The notes beneath the pieces were generated by a model. The model ran no database searches and was not told where the DNA came from. It saw only the letters and a list, made by a program, of their open reading frames with translations. From NCBI GenBank assembly GCA_958009055.1, contig OY253659.1, positions 434,001 to 498,000 on the forward strand: a DNA stretch of 64,000 nt. The letters run 5' to 3'. Source of the DNA: Choricystis sp. odSpoLacu1 (Eukaryota > Chlorophyta > Trebouxiophyceae). Of the stretch, positions 31,801-41,539 are shown piece by piece. The position numbers and the translations under genes were made by a program. Positions within the stretch are counted from its first letter, which is position 1. Each line of letters begins with the position of its first letter.

Positions 31801-32793
31801 CGGGCGGCTGCCGCAGCTGCCGCTGCTGCCGCTGCTGCTCGCGCGGGGGTCGCCCAGCGCGCCGCCCTGGACCGCGCGGGCGCTGCCGTAGCCCGCGCGA
31901 CAGCCACCTCGCGCCGCGTGCGCACGGCGGCAGCGGCAGCTGCTGTCGCCCTGGGCGGTGCTGGTCGCGCAGGGTGGCCCGCACGCCTGGCGCGTGTGCC
32001 GCTCACTCTCGCGCGCGCTGCCACCCGGGAAGCCGCCGCCCTGCTGGCCTGGCTGCCCAGCGCTGCCGTGGGCGCAATATTTGGCGTGGCCCTGGCCTCC
32101 CTGATGCTGACTGAGACGGGGCGCGGTGCAGCGGTCGCCCTGGCCACACCCTCTGCTTGGCGTGCCGCCGCGACGCCCGGCCACTGGCGCGCGGCCCTGT
32201 CCCCGCCCGTCAGGTCGGCGGCACGGTGGGCCAGTGATTTGTTGACGCCTGCGAGGGATGCGGCCACCGCCTTTTTCACGCCCGTGTCGTCCGCGCATGG
32301 CCGACGCAGCGCGCTGCCTCCGTCATCTCTTCGCGGCACGCGCGGCGGCGTGCGCTCCCCGCCCCCCCGGTACGCGGGGCGGTCGCCCAGTGTGGTGCGG
32401 TTTGCGGATGAAGGGGACGGCGGCCAGGCCGCCACGACGGCGGCGAGGGGGCGGGCATCGACCGCACGCGCGCGCAGGGCGCCGCCGCCGCCGCCGCCCG
32501 ACGCCGACGACGTCACCCCCGCCCCGCGCTCCACCTCCCGCCGCCGCACGCCTGCATCGGCGGTGGCGCCTCCCTCCGCCCGGCGGGGCGGGTCGGCCGC
32601 GTCGGCTGCGCCCGACGGGGAGCCGCCGTCCACTGGCGCGCGCTGGCTGCGGTCTGCGCGGCCGCCCCCGGCGCAGGGCGACGACCGTGCGTTGTCGCCG
32701 GCGCGTGGGGTGGGTGGATCGTCCACGCGGGCGTCGAGAGCGAGGTCGCCCGCGCCCGCGCGCGGGGGGAGGTCGCGGTCGAGAGCGTTGTAG
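28801..32793 (+). CDS. Giant Pro/Ala/Gly-rich membrane-associated protein, unknown function (two one-base frame breaks)
   Basis: Exon 1, 28801-28848 (MYPPGGGGFGQWPDGQ), joins exon 2, 28991-32793, in phase 0. Reading through requires one base removed at the G10 run 30481-30490 and one at the GC-dinucleotide stretch about 30829-30842. The corrected CDS is exactly 1282 codons plus stop. The N-terminal half is disordered, with 14-residue tandem repeats (APQASGWGEPTAAA) and two LSSPATAxRALQ motifs. A membrane helix LAFTSLLLASALVIAP lies near residue 600. The C-terminal half has Ala-rich amphipathic helices, SPTP repeats, an acidic DDDEDEDGD patch, a second hydrophobic helix AVGAIFGVALASLML near residue 1040 and an Arg/Ser-rich tail. 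I recognise no enzymatic domain. Confidence 0.6.
30233..30340. repeat. 42-bp in-frame tandem repeat
   Basis: Two full units (30233-30274, 30275-30316) and a partial third encode A-P-Q-A/S-S-G-W-G-E-P-T-A-A-A. Confidence 0.9.
31363..31422. repeat. 12-bp minisatellite encoding SPTP
   Basis: Five units of ACGCCGTCGCCC, the last with one change, encode a Pro/Ser/Thr stalk in the Pro/Ala-rich protein. Confidence 0.92.
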
Positions 32794-32913
32794 AAAAGGA
32801 GAGGAGAGAGGAGAGGGGAGAGGGAGGTGTGCAAAAAACGCGCGTCGCCTCTTCTCTTCCCCACACCCCGTTGACCGTCCGTTTCTTTCTCTCCCTCCCC
32901 TCCCCACACACAC

Positions 32914-33535
32914 CATGGCCACAGAAGAGCTGCACATCCGCCCCACCACCCCCGCCTTCTCCCTGCTGGCGCGCAAGCTGTCCCTCGCGCGCTGGCGCTC
33001 GTCCGCGTCGTCGTTTGCGGATGAACACCCCGACGCCCTGGCCGCCGCCCTGGACGATGCAGCGGCGTCCTTGTCGTCCGACTATGCGTCCTTTGTGACG
33101 GTGTCCCCCCGCCTGCGGCGCGGGACCGCCGCCAAAGGGGTGCGGTTTTGGGACTCGGCGGCGACGCTCGCGTCGCCGTCCGCGGCGGTCGCGGCCGCTG
33201 GGGCGGCAGCCGTGGCCGCGGTGGCCTCTGCGCGGTCCACCCTGGGACCCCGCACCGTGCTGCCGCTGCCTCCTGCCGACCTGGTGGGGGAGGATGACGC
33301 CCTGGCCGAGCCCAGCGTCTGGACCGGCACTCTCGTTGCGGCGCGCGCGCCTGGCGACGATGCCGTCTGGCCGCCCGCCCTGGCCTCCGTCGCGGGCGCC
33401 ACCGTGGACCGCGCAGACCTGGCCCCCGACCAAGTGGACGCGTTGGCGGATGTGGAGAGCGTGTTTGAGGTGGCCGCCTTTGTGGCGCACTGGGCGAAAG
33501 GGGGCCACACAGTGGAGGTCGGGCGCGTGGGATGA
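32914..33535 (+). CDS. Hypothetical protein, 207 residues
   Basis: The ATG at 32914 follows CACACACC, and the frame is open to a TGA. The N-terminus MATEELHIRPTTPAFSLLARKLSLARW is followed by an Ala-rich helix and an acidic C-terminal half (APDQVDALADVESVFEVAAFVAHWAKGGHTVEVG). There is no signal peptide or clear membrane helix. No family was recognised. It is tandem with, and 120 bp downstream of, the giant Pro/Ala-rich gene, and a T-rich spacer separates it from the next gene. Confidence 0.6.
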
Positions 33536-33683
33536 AAGAAAAAGACGTCCACCTTCTCTCACATTTGCTCGTTTTTGAGCTGCCGATGCCGGCGCCTCTC
33601 TCCCCGCCCCCGCCCTAGGGGCCTGGTGCCGCCCTCGCCAAGCCCAGCACACCAGCCAACCTCCCCCTCCCTCTCCTCCCCCA

Positions 33684-35727
33684 ATGCCGCGCCCCACCGC
33701 GCGCCGCCGCCGCGCGCCCGGCGCGGCGCCCGCGCTGGCGGCCGCCCTGGCCGCGCTGGGGATGCCGGCGTCAGGTGAGTGCTGTTGTGTGCTGTGTGAG
33801 AGAAGAGAGCGTGATGTTTTGTATGATTGTTTTCACCCCTCCCCCCCCCCCCGTCGTTCTCCAGTCACCTGCGCCGGCACCTCCGACTTTGGCTGCATCG
33901 CGTGCGCGTCCGCGTCCCGGTTGGCGGGGGATGGACTGGTCAGGCTGGCAGCTGCGAGTGCGGCCGCGCGTGCTGCGTTGGTGGCGGCTGGGGCGCCGGC
34001 TGCGCTGGCGGCCGCGGTGTCCAGCCCCCACGACGCCGTCGCGGTCGCCGCGCTGGCGGTGGTGGGGGAGCTGGCCCGGCATGAGATGGCGAAGCATGAT
34101 GCGCTGGCGGTCGCGGTCGCGGGCGCGCTGCGGTGTGGGCGGCCAGCGGTGCGCGCGGCGGCGCTGGCCGCGGCCGCGACCGCGCTGGCCGGCGCGGCGA
34201 GCCCCCCGTTTGACGACGCGGACGCGATCGTGGAAGTAGCTGTGGACGGTCTGACCGTCCCCAGCGCGGCTGTGAGGTCGGCTGCGGCGTCCACGGTGGC
34301 GGCCGCTGCAGCGCGGGCGGGGGCCGCAGTGACGCGTGCGCTCGCGGCCGCGCCGGCCTCCACTCTGCTGGCTGTCGCGCCCGCCTTGGCCGCCACCGAT
34401 GTCGGGCTGGATGTGATGCTGGTGTCAGGAGCGTCGTCCGCCGCAGCCGCCGCGCTGGCGGGACTGGGTGCTGAGGCAGACCGCGGCGCGACGGCGACCG
34501 CTCTGGGCGCGGTCGTGTGCCTCGCGTGCACGCGCGCCGGCCTAGCCGCCCTCGGCGGCGCGGACGCCGTCCAACCCGTGGTGACGCGTCTGCTTGCGTC
34601 TGCCGTGCCTGCAGACGCGGCCGCGGGGACGGCCCTGCTGGCGGCCACCTGCGCCGCGGCCGACGGCTCTGCGCTCGCCTCTCTCGTCACCCTCCCTGCA
34701 CGAGCCCTCACCGCGCGCGCGCCCTGCCCCGCCCGCGTCGCGGCCGCCTGGCCCCGCCTCGTGGCCGCGTCACCGCTCGCTGCCTCCGCCCTGGCGGCGA
34801 CGCCGTGGCTGGAGGCCGCGCTGGAGGCCGGTGTGGGGAGTGTCGGTGACGCGCTGGCCGACGTCGACTGGGGCGCGACGAAAGGCTGGCAGAGTGGGGG
34901 CGTGGGCGCCGTCGCAGCCGCAGCCGCCGCCACAGCGTCAGACGCAGACGCATCACAAGCTGTGCGGCATCGTTGCCTGCGCCTCCTCCTAGCGCTGGCG
35001 GCGACCGGGGACACACGCGTCGCGGCCGCCGCGCGGTGCGCGGCGGCGGCCGTCGTCGCTGCCGCGCCGGCGCCCGGGCCGGCGTCCATTGAGGCGGCGG
35101 CTGGCTTGGCGGCGGCAGTGGGACTGGACAACGAGTCCAGCCTGATGGCTGCTGTGTCAGCGTGCCTGGCTGCTGCGGGTGGCGACGGCGGCGCGGCCGC
35201 TATTGTTGCAGGGGAGTGGGGCGCCGCGGCTGCAGCCTGCGTTGCGGCGCTGTCCACGCCGGCGGCATGCTTTTATGTCGTTGCGCCGTGCATGGCGTCT
35301 GCCCTGGAAGCGCCGATCGCAGCTGTCGCGGCCGCGGCCGCCCTCGCGCGCGCGTGTCGGGCAGCCCCCCCACCGCCCGCAGCCGTCACCGCCCTCGCCT
35401 CCGCCCTCACCTGCGACGACGACGCTGTCGCCACCGCCGCCTGGACCGCGGTGCCGGCCGTGGCCAAAGTGTGCTGCGACGCGGGCGTGGCTTTGGATCT
35501 GGCTGTTGCAGCGCGTGACGCGGCGGCGCGGTCCGACTGCGGGTTGTGGCGCGCCGCGGCGGCCGCGTTGGGCAGGGTCGGGGTGGTGGCGCCGTCTGGC
35601 CTGGTGTCGTCTGAGGATGAGGATGAGGATGACGTAGATGCGCTGGCTGATGACGTGGCCACCAGGCTGTTGGTGGATGCAGCTGAAGCAGCGGCCGCTG
35701 CCGCTGCAGCGCGCGAAGACTGCGTGA

Positions 35728-35732
<5 letters not shown>
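33684..35732 (+). CDS. Armadillo/HEAT-like alpha-solenoid protein
   Basis: Exon 1 (33684-33774) and exon 2 (33865-35732) are split by a 90-bp intron (GTGAGTGCTG...CCAG, multiple of three), giving 652 residues. Tandem ~40-residue helical units are visible, such as GLVRLAAASAAARAALVAAGAPAALAAAV, VAVAALAVVGELARHE, RPAVRAAALAAAATALAG and HRCLRLLLALAATGDTRVAAAARCAAAAVVAA, fitting an armadillo fold. The protein is extremely alanine-rich, so family placement from motifs is weak. An acidic stretch SSEDEDEDDVDALADD precedes the C-terminus. A CIACASA cysteine pair sits at the start of exon 2. The partner and role are unknown. Confidence 0.7.

Positions 35733-35758
<26 letters not shown>
35731..35758. 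repeat. GA microsatellite overlapping the stop codon
   Basis: A (GA)14 run begins with the TGA stop of the armadillo-like gene. Confidence 0.95.
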
Positions 35759-36688
35759 CGCCGTCGTTTTGACGCCGCCCCAATCCCTCTGCTTCTTTCC
35801 CACAGAAGGTGGACTCATTGTTGGGGAGATGAGTGGGCATCATGTTTTAACCATCGGGGTGCGTCAAAACATTTGAAACGGGGGCGCGCGTTAAAATTGC
35901 GCCAAAAAGTGCCGCTGAAACGCACGCCCCCCGCGGCGTGTGTTTGTTTGGAGTGTTATTTTTTAGCTCGACACATTCATTGTAGCTTGATTGACCCGTC
36001 TGAACGTGTGAATCAACCACATTCATCCACGTGGGGACACAGGCGCACAGATTTTGGGTCGGGGCGGCGGTCATCGCGCTCTGCGGTCGGGTCTGTGTTA
36101 GTCACCGCCTCACCTCCCCCGCCCGCCCCCCGTCTGACGCCGTGGTTGACACACACACACACACGCACGCGGCTCCCGAGTGTGGGAGCGCGGGGGCGGC
36201 ATGGCGCACCATGGTTGGAGGCACTCGGTCTGCACACCGCGCGCCCGTTTTTTACTTCGTGTTGTTCACGAAGCGACGGGACACGGAGGTGATCACCTCC
36301 CACAACATTCGACACCACCGCCGTTCTGCGAGCGTGCACCCCACACCTGACCCGCCCATCATTTTGGATTAGGTTCGAAGGTTTTTGAAGGTTTGCGGGC
36401 CCGCTGGAAGCCACCTGTGCCTCCTCCACCGACCTCTTGACACTGCGCGCGGTTTGGCGGCCCCGGCGCGCAGTTGTTGAGTGGCGGTTGAGACGCTGAC
36501 CTGGCTCCGGCCGTTTGGGGTGTGACAATGGTTTTCTTGTCTTCTTTTCTTTTGCAACGCATGAACAAATCAAACATGGCGTGGGGGCAGCACAGCCAGA
36601 GAGGGAGAGAGCGGCGTCGTTTTGGTCGGCCTCCATTCCTTCTCTCTCTTTTTCTCGCTGCGACTGTGGGCGCCAACCTCCGCCCTTC
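35759..36688. other. Intergenic region between two same-strand genes, no gene seen
   Basis: It is about 930 bp of lower-GC sequence with a CA run near 36151-36165 and a short inverted repeat (TCGTGTTGTTCACGA, near 36257). ORFs are short and motif-free. It must include the STK16-like gene's promoter. Confidence 0.5.
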
Positions 36689-37904
36689 ATGGAGGCCGCC
36701 CTCGCCTCCGCCCTGCGCTCCGCCGCTCGAGCAGCAGACACCGCCCTGGCCGCGGTGGCCGACGCCCTGCCCGACGCGGCGCGTGCGTGCGTCGATGGCG
36801 TGCGCATCGCGCTGCCTGCGGCGACGCTGCCCGGCGAGCTGGCGCGTGGGGATGATGTCGAGGTTGGTGGGGTCGTTGTGACGGTGGATGGCGTGGTGAG
36901 TGTTGGGGAAGAGAGGGAGAGAGAGAAAGGCGATTGAGGGAATGGGGACGTCGACCCCGACCTCTTCTGAACCCCTCTCTCTCCACCCACAGCTCGGCGA
37001 AGGCGGCTTCTCCTACGTCTATGCCGTGCACGCCGCCTCCACCTCCACCCCACTAGCCCTCAAACGCGTGCTGGCGGGCGACGCCGACCGGTGCGCGCTG
37101 GCGCGTCGGGAGGCTGCTCTCTGCGCCCGCCTGGCGTCTGCGGCACGACGTGGCGCGCTGCCCCTGTTAGCGACTGGGGAGACGCAGCTAAAACACAGCG
37201 TCATAGCTGTCTGCATGTTGACCCCGCTGGCGGGAGGCGGGTCTCTTGCCGTGCCGTGCAGCGGCGTGCCACTGCCCCCCGCCGCCGCGCTGGCCGCCCT
37301 GGCCGATGTTGCCGCCGCCCTGGCCACGCTGCACGAGGCGTTGGGCATGGCGCACTTCGACGTCAAGCCACACAACATACTGCTGGTGGAGGATGGCGAC
37401 GGAGGCGGCTGCGCACGCGGGGTGCTGACAGACCTGGGCTCTGCGCGCGCGATCCCGGTGCCCCTGCCGTCGCGACGGGAGGCGGCCGAGTTTGTTGAGT
37501 GGGCGGCGGCGCACTGCACGGCGGCGTACAGGGCGCCTGAGCTGTTTGAGCCGCCGGTGGGGGTGGCGGGTGGCGGCGCAGCAGACGCGGACGCCGCGGC
37601 CGGCGCCGCCCCCGTCGGCGCGCCCGCCGACATCTGGGCCCTGGGCTGCACAATCTACGCCGCCCTGACGGCGTCCCACAATGGCGGCGAGCTTATTTCC
37701 CCGTTTGAGAGGGAGGGAGCGGCGGGGTCGATGCACTTGGCGGTCGCGGTGGGCCGAGTCGTGTGGCCGGTCGGTGCCGCCACGCCGCGCGCGCGTGCGC
37801 TCGTCGCGTCCTGCCTGCAACCTGATCCCCGGCGCAGGCCATCCGCGGCGGCTGTCACGCAGGAGCTGGACGCGCTGGCGGCGGAGATATGTGGGCAGGT
37901 TTAA
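36689..37904 (+). CDS. STK16/MPSK1-like protein kinase (NAK family)
   Basis: Exons 36689-36895 and 36993-37904 join in phase 0 to 372 residues. STK16 kinases are small membrane-associated kinases of the Golgi. The match is close along the whole domain: LGEGGFSYVYAV, ALKRVL, a catalytic-loop segment MAHFDVKPHNILL, LTDLGSA (the NAK-type DLG instead of DFG), EWAAAHCTAAYRAPELF, DIWALGCTIYAAL, SMHLAVAVG and a C-lobe with DPRRRPS. The loop is HFD rather than HRD; the Asp proton acceptor, Lys and Asn are kept. The extra N-terminal ~60 residues (Ala-rich) replace the short Cys-containing acylation leader of animal STK16, so membrane anchoring may differ. Confidence 0.88.
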
Positions 37905-38199
37905 GAAAGAGGGTGTCAAAACAATTTTTGAATGCGGGCAAAATCGGCAAAATGAGCCACCACAAAACCCGCCGCCCGCGCCTTGTTTTTGTTTTGGTTT
38001 TTGTTTTGATAAGTTAAGGATGTGGAGTGTAGATGTAGCAACCCTAAGCCAAGCATGCGGCGCGCCGCTCCCAAACCGGCCAGCCACAAAAAAAAGCGCA
38101 GACCAGGGCGACACGAAAAACCAACACCCATAATTAATCTAACGCAGCTCATAGCACCGTCATTTGTAACAAAAAAAATGACAAAACGCAAACAAACTC

Positions 38200-39868
38200 T
38201 CACAACTCGTCTCGCGGCGTCGCGCGGCCGCCACCCACAGCCTCCGCCTCTCCATCCCCCACTGCGTCCGCTTCACCTGCCTCTCCGTCGTCGGGCGCGT
38301 GCGTTGAGGCCGCCGGCAGGGCCAGCGGCACCAGGCTGCTGCTGCCGTCATCGTCGTCATCACCATCGCTGCGCGCCGAGTTGACACCCAGTGCGGCACA
38401 CACGTCTGTGTGAAACAGGGTCACCGCGTAGGAGCAGGGTTGAGGCTCAGACACCAGGGCCCGGGTGCGCCCATCGTGTGGGCAGGCGAGGCGGAGGTGG
38501 GTGGAGCGGGGGCTGGTGGTGGCGGCGGCGGTGGAGGACGCGTCGCCGCCGCCTGTGTTGCAGGCGTCGCCGCCAGCATAGGTGTGCCCCAGGAACGGAA
38601 AGGGCGCGTCAACGGGGGCGCCGGCGTACAGCTCGCCCGGCCTTAGCACGTCGGGGCCGCCCCCGCCCCCGCCCCCGGGTGGAGGAGGGACAAACGTGCC
38701 GAGCGAATGGGTCGCGGGCTCGTCGGTAGGCGACGCCGGCAGGTGCAGTTGGCGCACGCCCACGCCGACACAGACTTCATAAACCCACCAGCCCGCGGGT
38801 ATGACGAAGCAGCGGCCGATCAGGGGGCCAGAGTAGGGCGCGATCGAGGGAGAGGGGGAGGGGGAGGCGGCGTTGGGGGCAGCAGCCGCGCCACCTCCAC
38901 CGCCCTCCTTGTCACCGCCACCACCACCACACGGCGCAGCGTCCAGGCAGGCATTGAGCACGACCGCCCCTGCCAACCCGTCTCCATCCCTCACAATCGC
39001 ATCTTTGACGGAGGCAGGCAGCGCGTCGAGCGCCAGCCCTGGAGCACACAGGCCACACGACAGCCGGCACCGGGTCAGCATGTAGCCCGGGTTGGCTTCG
39101 CACTCGGATGGTGTGGCGCTGGCCCACTTGCGGCATTCCGGGTGGGCGTCGCCGCAGGCCGCGCCGGGCGCCGCGCGCACGCGGCCGCCCGCGGCGCGGA
39201 CCGTGGCGCCCGCTGATCGCCCAAACGCGGACGCCGCGTCCAGCAGGGCGGCTGCGAGTTGAGGGGCTACCCCACGGTGTGGGGACCGTAACAAACCGCC
39301 GCACGCTGCGCGCGCAGCCACACGCTCCGCGTCACTCGGCGGCACGTCCTGCGCGCGCGCGACGCGCGTCCACTCCCCCACCGCCGTGCGGGCCAGGGCG
39401 GCGCCCCGCAGGGCGGCGTCGGCGGCGCCGCCGGGGGAGGTGTCGTCGCAGGCGGTGCGCATGCCGCGCAGCAGGCGGGCGGGGGCGGGGGGGGGTGCCG
39501 TCGAGCAGTGTCCAGGCGGAGGCGAGGCGCCAACCCGCGTGCGCGGCGGACCGGCACGCGTCGCAGGTTAAGGCGGCGGCGGCGGCGGCGCCGTCGGCCA
39601 CGTCGCGCGCCCAGTCGTCGGCGGCAGACGCGGCGGACGCAGCAGCGGCCGCAGCAGTCGCCGCGCCGCGCGGGCGCCCCCCGCTCAGCGACGACTCGGC
39701 CCCAGGGGGCCCCGCCGTCCGCGGCAACGCCGCCTCCACCACGGACGCCGGCAGCGGCAGCTTGTAGGGGGGCGTGTCCCAGCGCGCGCGCGTCCACGCG
39801 TGGTCGTCGGCGGAAGTCGCGGCCAGCAGCAGCAGCAGCGTGGCGATGGATCCACGCCGCGCCACCAT
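38200..39868 (-). CDS. ER-lumenal lectin: saposin-like + ShKT + MRH domains, RDEL terminus (one-base frame break)
   Basis: The ATG at 39868 gives a signal peptide (SIATLLLLLAATSADD). The frame changes at the 9-G run 39487-39495; dropping one G yields a continuous 555-residue protein. Order of modules: a Cys-containing helical region starting LTCDACRSAAHAGWRLAS and ending RAACGGLL, reminiscent of saposin-like Canopy proteins; an ShKT domain (CGDAHPECRKWA, CEANPGYM, CRLSCGLC); then an MRH domain of OS-9 type (CFVIPAGWWVYEVCVG, VRQLH, LGHTYAGGDAC, CPHDGR, SEPQPCSYAVTLFHTDVC), with the Gln, Arg, Glu and Tyr expected for mannose binding; and a C-terminal RDEL for ER retrieval. A role in glycoprotein quality control/ERAD is inferred. 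The combination is unusual. Confidence 0.82.
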
Positions 39869-39895
39869 TGTTGGTGAGTGTGTGTGTGTGTCTTC

Positions 39896-40221
39896 TCAAG
39901 CACGCGGCGGCGCCTGGCGCGGCTTGTCCTGCGGCGCCCCGCTAGTCGCTGCGACCGCGCCGCCGGCTGCCAGCAGGCCGGCTCCCACTTTGGCGACGCC
40001 GCCCGCACTCTTGAAGACGGCCCCCGCTTTGGAGGCGACAGCGATTGATCCCGCGGCAACGGCGCTGTGTATGTGGTGGGGTGGGTGGGAGGGTGAGCGA
40101 TGGGGGTGGATGGCGCGACGGGTGCCCACGCTCTCCCGCGCCCTCTCGCCCCCGCACGCACACGCCAAAAGCTGTTATGCACTCACCGAAGCACGACACC
40201 CAGGCTGACGGACTTGGACAT
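39896..40221 (-). CDS. Small Ala/Gly-rich hydrophobic protein, 67 residues
   Basis: Exon 1 (40221-40187) encodes MSKSVSLGVVLR with a phase-2 donor (CG|GTGAGTGC). Exon 2 (40064-39896) follows a 122-bp intron ending in CACAG and continues AVAAGSIAVASKAGAVFK. A hydrophobic Gly/Ala segment VGAGLLAAGGAVAAT could span a membrane; a charged Lys/Arg/Pro tail ends the protein. No family was recognised. It is too small to rise above background on its own, but canonical splice sites, an in-frame junction and the divergent spacing from NOSIP support it. It starts 27 bp beyond the ER lectin's start, on the same strand. Confidence 0.6.
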
Positions 40222-40387
40222 GAGAGGAGCACAGGGCAAAAGGAAGGGAGTGTGTTGTGGGACGTCCGCTTTTCTTCTTCACTCTTGCAGCCATTTTTTC
40301 GCACGCACGCCCACACGCGCCGCACGCCACAGCAGCGGCCAGTGCGTGGCACACACACACGCTTCCTCACACTCACCCCGCCACCCC

Positions 40388-41451
40388 ATGGGCCGCCGCC
40401 ACTCCAAAAACGCGGGCGCCACCGGGTCTGAAGTGCTGTCCTACCACGAGCGCCGCGCCCTGGGCTACGGCACGGCGACGGAGCGGCTGGGCAAGGTGCG
40501 AGTGTGTGTGTGTGAAGAGAAGGAGGGAGAGAGTGTGTGTCTGGCGAGCGGGGCACGCAATTTGCGCCGACCCCGGTTTTCTACCCTCCCCTCCCCACCA
40601 ACCCTCCACAGGACTCGGTCGGCAACTACTACGACTGCCGCCTCTCCCTGCAGCCCGCGTTCGACCCCGTGATCACGCCCGCCGGCGTGCTGTACTCGCG
40701 GGAGGCCATTCTGAAGTCGCTGCTCGACCAGAAGAAGACCGCTAAGCGCCGCGCCGCCGAGTGGGAGGCTGCCACCGCCGCCTCCGCCTCCGCCGAGGCT
40801 GCAGCAGCCGACGTGCAGGCTGCAGCTGCTGTGGCCGCGTTTGACAGGGCCACCAACGCGGGCGCGAGCGCCGCGTCTGCTGCCGCGCTGCGCGCTGATA
40901 TCGTGGCCGCCGCCGCCGACGGGGGCGGCGTGCGCAGCGCCGTCCCCATCGCCTCCAACCGGGAGCGGGCGGCCACGTTGAAGGCGGCGTGGGGGCCGGC
41001 CGCGCCTCAGACGGTGGCACCGAGTGTGGGTGCCAAACCAAACACAGACACGCGGTGCCCCGCCACCGGGACCCGTCTCAAGCTCAAAGACTTGACCCCT
41101 GTTGTTTTCGAGCGTCCGTCAGACACAGAGTCTGCGAGTGGCGGCGTGTACGCGGTCGACCCCATCACGCACGCCCCCCTGACCAACGCGTCCCGCGTCG
41201 TTGTGCTCCTCCCCACCGGCCACGCCATGCTGGCCTCCACCTACGACACATGCGTCAAGCCGGATGGAGCGTACAATGGCGTACCCGTGGACAGGGTCGT
41301 CCCCCTGCAGCGGGGAGGGACGGGTTTCGCGGCACACGACGGCGACGCAGCGTCGGCGTCTCGCGTGCTGCCGCTCGGCCCCGGCACCGGGCGCGCCGAT
41401 GTGCGGGGGCAGCTGGCCACGTCCAGCCGGTTTGCGCTGCAGTTTAATTGA
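40388..41451 (+). CDS. NOSIP: NOSIP/CSU1-like U-box E3 ubiquitin ligase
   Basis: Exons 40388-40495 and 40612-41451, phase 0, give 315 residues. NOSIP-type proteins are nuclear U-box ligases associated with the spliceosome. The N-terminus MGRRHSKNAGATGSEVLSYHERRALGYGTATERLGKDS is the family's hallmark. It is followed by DCRLSLQPAFDPVITPAGVLYSREAILKSLLDQKK, the first half of the split U-box, and an alanine-rich coiled region. The C-terminal half is CPATGTRLKLKDLTPV...YAVDPITHAPLTNASRVVVLLPTGH...TCVKPDG. AATAAA at 41465-41470 follows the stop closely. It shares a 166-bp divergent spacer with the 67-residue protein gene. Confidence 0.92.
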
Positions 41452-41539
41452 TGTGTTTTGTAGAAATAAAAAGAGATGTTTTCGTTTTCTAACATAGCAA
41501 AGGGAGGAAAAAACAGTTCACGCGCCCCCACTCTCCACT

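Noticed and set aside
30787..32298. 503-residue minus-strand ORF in the Pro/Ala-rich gene
   Set aside because: It is low-complexity Arg/Gly from GC-rich repeats. The plus frame was preferred because both frame corrections together give a whole number of codons and repeats stay in register.
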